DNA of 5,228 bases from JBILVQ01 sp044370375 (GTDB lineage: Bacteria > Bacteroidota > Bacteroidia > UBA4408): the NCBI GenBank assembly GCA_044370375.1, contig JBILVQ010000215.1, positions 1 through 5,228 on the forward strand, written 5' to 3'. The notes under the pieces were generated by a model. That model was not told the DNA's origin, ran no database searches, and saw nothing but the letters and a program-made list of their open reading frames with translations. A program made the translations under genes and the position numbers. Each line of letters opens with the position of its first letter. Position 1 is the stretch's first letter. Shown here piece after piece: positions 1-5,228 of the stretch.

Positions 1-1
1 C

Positions 2-652
2 TGGATTTATGAGGTGCCATTTGAGGGAAGCAGCGACAGCACACTCATCTTTTTTTATCGTACAGCCGACAGCACCTATCTGGTAAAAAGGAAAACAGAG
101 CAAGGCAGGTTCAACTCAACCTATCTGAAATTGGATAGTTTGCAGCGCCCGATCCAGGTAATTCATTGTTTAGAAACTTCCGAGAACGAAAGCTATCGTG
201 ATTTTAAACCTGCCAATCAACAAGTATTGTCTAAGGAGCAAATTCAGTATACCTACAACGGACCGGGACAAATGAGAAAGAAATACCTTAATGATGATGG
301 TGTGGTTTACAAGGAGGGTATTTTATACAGCACCTTGCATCGTCCCGATAAAGAGGAAATTTCTTTTGTTGCTACAGGTACCAGGGTAGTTCACAGCTAT
401 ACCTATGACCCTTCCGGTCAGCTCAGCAACTATCAGTATTTCACCGATGCCATGGGTCAATATACTGAAAACTTGCAGTTTACCTATGAGAACAAGCGCC
501 TGAGTGGCCAAAAATTTCTTAAGAACAATGTACCGCAAGAGGAGCGATTTTTCTTTTACAATAATATTTCAGGACTGCCGGAAAGTTTATTGATAAGAAA
601 AACTTCACAATATGACCTTGTATTTTATAATTTTACCTACGAATTTTATTAA
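2..652 (+). CDS. YD/Rhs-like repeat protein, C-terminal part (5' end outside window)
   Basis: The reading frame is open to the left edge: the codons at 2-13 read W-I-Y-E before the GTG at 14. That GTG is therefore probably an internal valine and the gene starts upstream; 216 residues and a TAA stop lie in the window. Loose repeats of a tyrosine-rich pattern are visible: YTYNGPGQM (residues 83-91, counting from W1), YTYDPSGQL (133-141), FTYENKRLSGQ (160-170) and a weaker FFYNNISGLPE (184-194). This 'Y-x-Y-(D/N)-x-x-G-(Q/R)-(L/M)' pattern is typical of YD/Rhs-type beta-hairpin repeats, which build extracellular or cell-surface beta structures. No transmembrane segment, catalytic motif or sorting domain is visible; the protein ends in an aromatic-rich strand (FYNFTYEFY). 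The biotin carrier gene follows after 8 bases, suggesting one transcript. The specific function is unknown. The coding call is strong, the repeat assignment moderate. Confidence 0.82.
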   Translation, partial: WIYEVPFEGSSDSTLIFFYRTADSTYLVKRKTEQGRFNSTYLKLDSLQRPIQVIHCLETSENESYRDFKPANQQVLSKEQIQYTYNGPGQMRKKYLNDDGVVYKEGILYSTLHRPDKEEISFVATGTRVVHSYTYDPSGQLSNYQYFTDAMGQYTENLQFTYENKRLSGQKFLKNNVPQEERFFFYNNISGLPESLLIRKTSQYDLVFYNFTYEFY

Positions 653-660
653 ACAACATT

Positions 661-1161
661 ATGTACACCGTAAAATCCGGAAGGAGTATTAGCCAGGTTG
701 AAATAGCCGCAGACGGCACAGCAAAAGTAGGCGATGTGTTGCTGAAGGCTGATGTTTTGGCTTTGGGGGAGGGGCATTATCATTTTCTGCTTGATCATAA
801 GTCCTATAACGTTGAATTAATTTCAATCGAGAAAGAAACCAAAACCATGCAGATTAAGGTAAATGGGACAAATTTTTCGATGGAGTTGAAAGACCGGTTT
901 GATACTTTGTTGGAGAAAATGGGATTAGGAGCAAGTACCAAGGCCAAAATTTCGGAATTGAAGGCGCCCATGCCCGGATTGGTAATTGATATCAGGGTAG
1001 AGGTTGGTCAGAAAATACAGAAAGGAGATCCCCTTTTGCTGTTAGAAGCGATGAAGATGGAGAATATTATTAAATCTCCGGTGGATGCAGTCATTAAAAA
1101 GATTGTTTACAAAAAGGGAGATGCTGTTGAGAAGGGAGCGGTTTTGATTGGCTTCGAGTAG
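661..1161 (+). CDS. Biotin carboxyl carrier subunit of an acyl-CoA carboxylase (biotin/lipoyl-binding protein)
   Basis: This 166-residue cytoplasmic protein carries biotin and shuttles CO2 between a biotin carboxylase and a carboxyltransferase. The C-terminal biotinyl domain spans about residues 100-166. It starts with APMPG (102-106), has the biotinylation motif EAMKM at 129-133 with K132 as the acceptor lysine, and ends in the usual second half (KSPVDAVIKK..GDAVEKGAVL). The N-terminal ~95 residues contain strand-rich sequence (VELISIEKE.., QIKVNGTNFSMEL) resembling the linker region before the biotinyl domain in propionyl-CoA/methylcrotonyl-CoA carboxylase alpha chains. The 'thumb' insertion found after the SPM motif in E. 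coli AccB (GTFYRTPSP-like) is absent, so a PCC/MCC or decarboxylase-type partner is more likely than classical acetyl-CoA carboxylase. ATG 661 follows A-rich sequence without a clear Shine-Dalgarno, as is usual in Bacteroidota. The biotin carboxylase and transferase genes are not in the window; an accC-like gene may lie upstream of the YD-repeat gene. Confidence 0.95.
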   Translation: MYTVKSGRSISQVEIAADGTAKVGDVLLKADVLALGEGHYHFLLDHKSYNVELISIEKETKTMQIKVNGTNFSMELKDRFDTLLEKMGLGASTKAKISELKAPMPGLVIDIRVEVGQKIQKGDPLLLLEAMKMENIIKSPVDAVIKKIVYKKGDAVEKGAVLIGFE

Positions 1162-1216
1162 GAAGTTATTGATAGCATTTAATATCTCGTAAAAGGAGAA
1201 TAGTACACCGTCCTAA

Positions 1217-1255
1217 AATAAAAAAGCCCGTCTAATTTAGACGGGCTTTTTTATT
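1217..1255. terminator. Bidirectional intrinsic terminator between converging genes
   Basis: A perfect inverted repeat pairs 1217-1234 with 1238-1255 around a 3-base loop. The core is GCCCGTCTA (1226-1234) against TAGACGGGC (1238-1246). The core is flanked by six A (1220-1225) and six T (1247-1252), so a T-run follows the GC stem on both strands. It lies 55 bases after the biotin carrier stop and 14 bases after the stop of the opposing T9SS gene, and can end both transcripts. The remaining intergenic bases 1162-1216 show no other feature. Confidence 0.93.
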
Positions 1256-1269
1256 ATTAAAAAGACGGC

Positions 1270-4200
1270 TTAGCGATTGCTTTTCACCAATCTTTCTCTT
1301 TGTATCCAACCATTTTCACCGCGTAATTCAACAATGTACAATCCGTTTTCAAGATTGTTTCCTATTGATACAGTGTTTTGGTTAAGGTTGTTTTGGAAAT
1401 GTACAAGTTTGCCTTCTACATTGAAAACACTGATACTGTAAGCACCTGAAACAGTGTTGTTGATGTTAAGCGTTACATTTTCAGTAAAAGGATTTGGCAT
1501 AAAGCGGATGTTCAAATCCTGGTTATTGCTCAAAGTAATTTCAGCAGGAAGTTCTTCGCCCGGTTGTAATTCAAAATCCTCTGCGGTTGCGTTCCAGCCT
1601 TGGTCAAAGCGTGCTCCGCTAACAAGACCGATGGTACAAGGAGCTCCAAAATTACCGACTACTCCGGAGATAATGGCGCGAACTCTTACCTGATATTGCT
1701 GACCGGCTTGCAAGGCAGGATTAACAACGTTAAATCCGCAGAAGCGATTGTTTGAAATTCTGGTGGCATAAGGTGATCCTCCTTGTGTGAATTCAAATTC
1801 GTATTGGGTTGCATTGGGAACAGGGTTTGCTCCAATAGCACCGTTTAGTGGGAAGTTAAGCCTTCCACAGTTCGCTGCAACCAGTTGCGTAGTTCCAATA
1901 CCACTTTGTGCAGGGTTTGCAATAAAGGTGATGTTACAAGCCTGACCAAAACTTCCGGCAGTTGCACCAAAATAAACACGCACAGCAACCTGATAGGTGT
2001 TGGCCCAATTTAAAGCCGGAGCAATGGAGGCAAGATTTAATTGATTTGAAGCTTGCGTGTAAGCGGCAACAACTGCGCTGTTTTGTGAGAATTCAAATTC
2101 ATACTGGGTAGCACCGGCAACGGCATCGGCCAAAATAATACCGGTAAGGGTTAGGTTGGTTGCATTACAAAATGCTGCAGCCAGTTGGGTGGTTGGAAGT
2201 GTTTGAACATTTGGATCTTCAATAAAGCCAATAGTACAAGGATTACCATAAGAGCCAATTTGGCTTCCTAAATTTACACGTACACGAACTACATAGTTGG
2301 TACCCCAGTTTAATGCAGGAACCACGGTTGCAATTACAAGCGTTCTAGTGGGTTGAAGAATGGTGGCAATGATGTTAACATCAGCAGCATCTCTGATTTC
2401 AAATTCATACTCAGTTGCACCCACAACCTGGTCGGCAACGATGGAGCTTTGCAGGTTAAAATTTAAGTTTCCGCAATCAGTGCTTCTTAATTGAGTTGTT
2501 GGCACCCCACAATTTGATTCTGTGATTACAACCGATGCAGTAGCGGAACAACCACTGCTATTTGTTACGGTTAACTCGTAGGTTCCTGCTGCGTTAATTA
2601 TAATAGAAGGTGTGGTTTCTGCTGTTGACCAAAGGTTTCCTGTTGAAGCGTTTGAAGTTAAGGTCATCGTGCTTCCTGTGCAAAGTATATTGTCGCCAGT
2701 GCTAGTGGTAATTGAAGCAACAGCTCCTGCGCTTTCGGTTACAATAACGTCCTCGCTGGTGTTTTTACAGCCATTGCCATCGGTATAAGTAACAGAATAG
2801 GTTCCTGCTGTGGCTACAAGGATATTGTCGGTTGTTTCACCTGTACTCCAAACGTTTCCGCCAGAAAAGGAAGAAGACAAAGTAACGGTTGCAGGGGTAC
2901 AAAGGTTAATTGGTCCGGAAGGAGAAATAATAGGTTGAGCAGGTGTTGGGTTTACAACAACACTGGTAATTGCCGAGGTATTGGTGCAACCATTAGGGTA
3001 GGTAACGGTAACGCTATAGTCGCCAGTTTGGTCAACGGTGATGGTTTGCGTAGTTTCGCCATTGCTCCATAAATAGGCCGAAGCAGGTGCTGTTGAAAGA
3101 TCTACAGTTCCTCCTTCACAAAATGTTACATCATCGCTAGCAATTACAATTGGAATAGCATTGTTTAGAACATTAACGGTAACATCAGGAGAAATAGTGA
3201 AGCAAGAATTGGCTTGTGTAACTTTAACATTATAAACTCCCGATGTTGTTACCTGTATGGAAGAACTTGTTTCATTTCCGGGTGTCCACAAATATACGTC
3301 TCCACTGCTGGCAGCAAGTGTTACAGATTGTCCGCTACACAAATCAATGGGTCCACTGGGTGAAACGCTTGCCAAGGGATTTCCTTGTACTTCGAAGGCA
3401 TTGGTACTGTTTTGGGAATCTTGTGCAGGAATGGAACCAAGTACTTTTATTCTATAACCGGGTGAGGGTGTAATGGAAGAAGGAATAATGCAAGGAATAG
3501 TTCCTGAAAGCGCCACACTGGTAATTGCCCCAATTGGGGTAGGGTTGAGAGAGAACACACCATTGGCATCAGAAATAACGGCAATGAATTGGTTGCCGGC
3601 ATTAAAGGTTCCTGTTGCAGTATAATCAATATTAAAAGGGGCATTTTGGCAAACCTTAGGAAGTGTAAACTCACCCACCGTAATGGTGTTGCTGGTTGAA
3701 GGAAGAGCTTCGTAAATATTTAAGTTATCAACTGCGAAAGAAGGATCTGTTCCTGCAGCATCATTGTTGTTAACCCAAACGAAAGCAATTTTTACATTGG
3801 CGTTATTATCTGCAGAGGCAGGCAACTGTATGTTGAAAAGGCCCCACATGCCGGGATTTACGCCATCACAGGCACCGGAACAGCACATTGTTTTTTGCAT
3901 GTCGGTGATTTGTGTCCAGGTGCTTCCATCAAAATACCATAGGGTTGCATTGTCAATTGTTCCATCTCCACCTTCAATGTAGGTAAAGGCAACATTGATA
4001 TCTGCTTTTCCTGTACAATTAATGGTAGGTGATTCTACCCTCACTTCTGTTGATGCATCCAATAAACCAGGAAAGCCGGCACCGCTGTAAAAGCGAGCTC
4101 CGATATCTCCTAGAATATTAACGTTTGATCCAAGATGCAAAGATCCACCTGTAGGAAGAATGGTTACCCCATCGCCTGTACCTGGACAGGTAGAGGAGCA

Positions 4201-4437
4201 GCCTCCCGGAGTGTAACCAGACTCGGCACAGCTAATGTACCATTCATTGGGAACATCTCCTGTATTGCCGGCAAGGGTTGCAACTGACCAAGCGCCATTA
4301 GGACCGGTGTAGGAGCCTGCACCGCAGCCCGTGGCACATACATTTTCAAAGTTTTCGACCCAAAAAGGGCTTGGGTTTTGTGCGTTTGCCGTCCATGCAC
4401 CAAAGAACAGAGCGGCAGCGAGTAAGAGTTTTTTCAT
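1270..4437 (-). CDS. Secreted multidomain Ig/FN3-like repeat protein with T9SS type A sorting domain
   Basis: This 1055-residue protein is exported by Sec and then across the outer membrane by the type IX secretion system, to be released or surface-attached. Order of parts, numbered from the ATG at 4437: signal peptide 1-19 (cleavage likely after ANA); cysteine-rich module about 20-243 ending in a 'FAVDNLNIYE' strand, as in jelly-roll/MAM-like modules; intermediate domain about 251-350; four Ig-like repeats about 357-640; three FN3-like repeats about 646-941; T9SS type A C-terminal domain about 971-1055. No catalytic motif is recognisable, so adhesion or matrix binding is the best inference. 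Start choice: the frame also opens at an in-frame TTG (4449) with GAGGA six bases before it, giving 1059 residues. The ATG is preferred because it gives a standard MKKLLLAAALFF signal peptide, and because the promoter candidate at 4460-4490 would leave that GAGGA at or upstream of the transcript start. The gene lies between two terminators and looks monocistronic. Confidence 0.95.
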   Translation of the reverse strand: MKKLLLAAALFFGAWTANAQNPSPFWVENFENVCATGCGAGSYTGPNGAWSVATLAGNTGDVPNEWYISCAESGYTPGGCSSTCPGTGDGVTILPTGGSLHLGSNVNILGDIGARFYSGAGFPGLLDASTEVRVESPTINCTGKADINVAFTYIEGGDGTIDNATLWYFDGSTWTQITDMQKTMCCSGACDGVNPGMWGLFNIQLPASADNNANVKIAFVWVNNNDAAGTDPSFAVDNLNIYEALPSTSNTITVGEFTLPKVCQNAPFNIDYTATGTFNAGNQFIAVISDANGVFSLNPTPIGAITSVALSGTIPCIIPSSITPSPGYRIKVLGSIPAQDSQNSTNAFEVQGNPLASVSPSGPIDLCSGQSVTLAASSGDVYLWTPGNETSSSIQVTTSGVYNVKVTQANSCFTISPDVTVNVLNNAIPIVIASDDVTFCEGGTVDLSTAPASAYLWSNGETTQTITVDQTGDYSVTVTYPNGCTNTSAITSVVVNPTPAQPIISPSGPINLCTPATVTLSSSFSGGNVWSTGETTDNILVATAGTYSVTYTDGNGCKNTSEDVIVTESAGAVASITTSTGDNILCTGSTMTLTSNASTGNLWSTAETTPSIIINAAGTYELTVTNSSGCSATASVVITESNCGVPTTQLRSTDCGNLNFNLQSSIVADQVVGATEYEFEIRDAADVNIIATILQPTRTLVIATVVPALNWGTNYVVRVRVNLGSQIGSYGNPCTIGFIEDPNVQTLPTTQLAAAFCNATNLTLTGIILADAVAGATQYEFEFSQNSAVVAAYTQASNQLNLASIAPALNWANTYQVAVRVYFGATAGSFGQACNITFIANPAQSGIGTTQLVAANCGRLNFPLNGAIGANPVPNATQYEFEFTQGGSPYATRISNNRFCGFNVVNPALQAGQQYQVRVRAIISGVVGNFGAPCTIGLVSGARFDQGWNATAEDFELQPGEELPAEITLSNNQDLNIRFMPNPFTENVTLNINNTVSGAYSISVFNVEGKLVHFQNNLNQNTVSIGNNLENGLYIVELRGENGWIQRERLVKSNR
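1273..1527 (-). other. T9SS type A C-terminal sorting domain
   Basis: The last ~85 residues carry the marks of the type A sorting domain: IRFMPNPF near the start (PNPF at residues 981-984 from the ATG), the central strand YSISVFNVEGKLV, and the closing GLYIVELRG...RERLVK. Conserved features are the P-N-P motif, the G-K/G-LY turn and the basic end with (R)LVK about three residues before the stop. In the family this domain directs the protein through the outer membrane and is normally cleaved by the PorU sortase. It contains no cysteine, unlike the repeats before it. Confidence 0.93.
1615..2502 (-). repeat. Three tandem FN3-like 'TTQL..YEFEF' repeats encoded in the T9SS gene
   Basis: Three units of about 95-100 residues lie at roughly 2200-2502, 1903-2196 and 1615-1896. 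Each begins with TTQL, then a cysteine, an I.A..V..AT(E/Q)YEFE(I/F) strand, a PAL(N/Q)-W/A-G..Y.VRVR strand and a closing G(S/N)(Y/F)G..C.I stretch. The paired cysteines are 77-79 residues apart in every unit. At DNA level the same-phase stretch 'gaattcaaattc' recurs exactly 300 bases apart (1789-1800 and 2089-2100), with a near copy at 2395-2406, which fits internal duplication. The fold is inferred to be FN3-like from the Y.VRVR strand and unit length. Confidence 0.82.
2518..3369 (-). repeat. Four tandem Ig-like repeats encoded in the T9SS gene
   Basis: Four units of about 66 residues lie at roughly 3169-3369, 2953-3156, 2737-2934 and 2518-2718 (first to last in the protein). Each has the pattern 'LC.G..VTL....LWS.GETT..I.V...G.Y.VTVT...GC'. 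The two cysteines of each unit are 44-45 residues apart in all four, consistent with one disulfide per domain. The WSxGETT motif is clear in units 2 and 3 (WSNGETT, WSTGETT), varied to WSTAETT in unit 4 and WTPGNETS in unit 1. Domains of this kind act as stalks or adhesive modules in Bacteroidota surface proteins. Confidence 0.85.
3709..4380 (-). other. Cysteine-rich N-terminal module of the T9SS protein
   Basis: About 224 mature residues follow the signal peptide and hold nine cysteines, including CATGC, CSSTC and CCSGAC clusters, within glycine-rich sequence. The later part has alternating strand-like stretches (ADINVAFTYIEG, ATLWYFDGSTWTQI, VKIAFVWVNNND) and ends in FAVDNLNIYE. This ending resembles the last strand of MAM/jelly-roll modules in Bacteroidota surface proteins ('..DNV.I..'). 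Such modules often bind carbohydrate or protein ligands, but no binding residues can be named here. The fold assignment is an inference from these motifs. Confidence 0.55.
4381..4437 (-). other. Sec signal peptide of the T9SS protein
   Basis: The first 19 residues after the ATG are a charged start (MKK), a hydrophobic core (LLLAAALFFGAW) and a polar end with the AxA-type site T-A-N-A before Q-N. Cleavage is expected after A19 by signal peptidase I. No lipobox cysteine is present, so the protein is not a lipoprotein. Every T9SS substrate needs such a Sec signal, which matches the sorting domain at the other end of the protein. Confidence 0.9.
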
Positions 4438-4459
4438 AAATTGGTTCAAAAATTTTCCT

Positions 4460-4490
4460 CTAAATTAAATGATTTAATCGCCAAAACAAA
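4460..4490 (-). promoter_or_regulatory. Bacteroidota-type -33/-7 promoter candidate for the T9SS gene
   Basis: Read on the - strand, TTTG (4490-4487) is followed by 19 bases and then TAATTTAG (4467-4460). The known Bacteroidota sigma-ABfr consensus is TTTG, 19-21 bases, TAnnTTTG; here the -33 box is exact and the -7 box has one mismatch. It falls in the short gap between the upstream terminator (4503-4532) and the start codon, where a promoter for this gene must lie if it is not read through. Transcription would start near 4453-4455, leaving a leader of about 16-18 bases before the ATG. Confidence 0.6.
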
Positions 4491-4502
4491 ATTTTTCACA
4501 TG

Positions 4503-4532
4503 AAAAAGCCGCTGTGGTGGCAGCGGCTTTTT
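4503..4532. terminator. Hairpin terminator downstream of the TonB-dependent receptor gene
   Basis: The inverted repeat AAAAAGCCGCTG (4503-4514) and CAGCGGCTTTTT (4521-4532) forms a 12-bp stem, with a 7-bp GC-rich core and a 6-base loop (4515-4520). On the - strand the core is followed by five T, so it can end the receptor transcript 26 bases after its stop. It sits upstream of the T9SS gene and separates the two same-strand genes. The A/T flanks make it symmetric, but no + strand gene ends here. Confidence 0.9.
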
Positions 4533-4558
4533 TCTGTTTTTTACAATTAGAATTGGCA

Positions 4559-5228
4559 TTATCTTACTCTAAAGGCTAGTCCTAGACTGAAAGTACGACC
4601 AATACGAAATGATTCGGCCACATATTCTCCGCCTCTAAATTGCTGCGTTTTGGCGATGGAGCTGTTTAACAAGTTTCTGGCAGAAAAGGAAACAATCCAA
4701 TATTTGCCCAAATTCTGACTGGTTTTAAAATTTAAAATTGGAACCGGTTTTTCGTAGATGTCGGGTGTAGCAAACATTGAGATACTGTAGAGTTTTGCTC
4801 CTGACACATTGAAAGAAAGCGCTGACTCATGTCCTAATTCTTGATTCACATAAGAAAGGATGGCATTCACAATGTAGGGTGATTGTCCCTGAAAAGGACG
4901 CGTACTTAACTGAAAGGTGGAATCAACATTAAGGGCATTGTCTATTTCATTTTGTGGAACATCTACTCTTGATTGGATGAGGGTTAAATTGGTATTGATG
5001 AAAAAGTCTTTTAAGGTCTCATGAAACATGCCCAAACTTTTTCTAAACTCGAACTCAAGTCCCATGATTTCTGCTTGGTCAACATTGATAAAGGTAAGTT
5101 CCGGGATGGTTGCCTTTGGATTAAATGCCCTGATGATTGGGTCTTTAAAGGTTTTGTAATAAGCACTAACGGCAATGATTTCACCTGGTTTAGGATAATA
5201 TTCAAAGCGCAAATCAAAGTTGTTGATG
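4559..5228 (-). CDS. TonB-dependent outer-membrane receptor, C-terminal part (5' end outside window)
   Basis: The frame is open to the right edge: codons before the TTG at 5212 read I-N-N-F-D, so that TTG is an internal leucine and not a start. About 222 residues and a TAA stop are present. They match the last strands of the 22-stranded barrel of a TonB-dependent receptor: NFDLRFEYYPKPGE and VSAYYKTFKDPI, then EIMGLEFEFRKSL, RPFQGQSPYIVNAILSY, FSARNLLN and the terminal strand GRTFSLGLAFRV. Such receptors import ligands such as siderophores, cobalamin or glycans across the outer membrane using TonB energy. The plug domain and any N-terminal carboxypeptidase-like domain lie outside the window, so neither substrate nor SusC-type membership can be judged. 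No SusD-like gene follows; the next gene downstream is the T9SS protein, behind a terminator. The family assignment is firm, the substrate unknown. Confidence 0.93.
   Translation of the reverse strand, partial: INNFDLRFEYYPKPGEIIAVSAYYKTFKDPIIRAFNPKATIPELTFINVDQAEIMGLEFEFRKSLGMFHETLKDFFINTNLTLIQSRVDVPQNEIDNALNVDSTFQLSTRPFQGQSPYIVNAILSYVNQELGHESALSFNVSGAKLYSISMFATPDIYEKPVPILNFKTSQNLGKYWIVSFSARNLLNSSIAKTQQFRGGEYVAESFRIGRTFSLGLAFRVR

Noticed and set aside
14..16. GTG at 14 as a true start of the first gene
   Set aside because: The frame stays open through 2-13 to the window edge and the protein begins mid-domain, so the gene most likely starts upstream.
323..538. 71-residue open frame antisense to the YD-repeat gene
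   Set aside because: It lies wholly within a supported coding region and its protein has no recognisable feature.
663..1211. Shared 9-mer gtacaccgt at 663-671 and 1203-1211 as a direct repeat
   Set aside because: It is short, one copy is coding, and the flanks do not match; it is probably chance, with no sign of an element between the copies.
2518..3369. The repeated structure as a CRISPR array or non-coding tandem repeat
   Set aside because: The units are about 200-220 bases, diverged at DNA level and in one open frame with conserved protein motifs, so they are protein domains.
1454..4403. Several 66-79 residue open frames on both strands inside the T9SS gene
   Set aside because: They overlap a clearly coding frame with signal peptide, repeats and sorting domain, show no domain signal and have no gene-like spacing; they are shadows of the repeat gene.
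4447..4449. TTG at 4449 as the start of the T9SS protein
   Set aside because: It has GAGGA six bases before it, but TTG starts and Shine-Dalgarno use are rare in Bacteroidota, the ATG four codons later gives a textbook signal peptide, and the candidate promoter overlaps the GAGGA.
5210..5212. TTG at 5212 as a start of the receptor gene
   Set aside because: The residues before it (NNFD) continue the conserved receptor motif NFDLRFEYYP; it is an internal leucine.
4559..5228. A SusC/SusD glycan-uptake locus
   Set aside because: No SusD-like lipoprotein follows the receptor; the downstream gene is a T9SS protein behind a terminator, and the part of the receptor that would show SusC features is outside the window.

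Overview
The window comes from a member of the Bacteroidota, most likely a free-living Flavobacteriales/Cytophaga-type bacterium. Four things in the sequence point there: a large secreted repeat protein ending in a type IX secretion (T9SS) type A sorting domain, a TonB-dependent receptor with Bacteroidota-style C-terminal motifs, a match to the Bacteroidota -33/-7 promoter, and A-rich translation starts with little Shine-Dalgarno signal. The genus cannot be named from this.

Layout, left to right. (1) Positions 2-652, + strand: the C-terminal part of a protein with YD/Rhs-like 'YTYxxxGQ' repeats, open at the left edge. (2) Positions 661-1161, + strand: a stand-alone biotin carboxyl carrier subunit with an intact EAMKM biotinylation site, only 8 bases downstream, so probably co-transcribed. 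(3) Positions 1217-1255: a strong symmetric hairpin that can terminate transcription from both sides, between two converging units. (4) Positions 1270-4437, - strand: a secreted protein of about 1055 residues. It has a signal peptide, a cysteine-rich N-terminal module, an intermediate domain, four Ig-like repeats, three FN3-like repeats and a T9SS type A C-terminal domain. (5) Positions 4460-4490, - strand: a good promoter candidate for this gene. (6) Positions 4503-4532: a second hairpin terminator. (7) Positions 4559-5228, - strand: the C-terminal end of a TonB-dependent outer-membrane receptor, open at the right edge.

How they fit: the T9SS gene sits between two terminators and has its own promoter candidate, so it looks monocistronic. 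The biotin protein and the YD-repeat protein form the end of a separate + strand operon, and the receptor ends a third unit. Nothing in the window links the three units functionally. No RNA gene, mobile element, CRISPR array or phage feature was seen. No gap between genes exceeds about 110 bases. I found no convincing new multi-gene system. The most notable points are the regular cysteine-paired repeats of the surface protein, its start site and promoter, and the type of biotin carrier.
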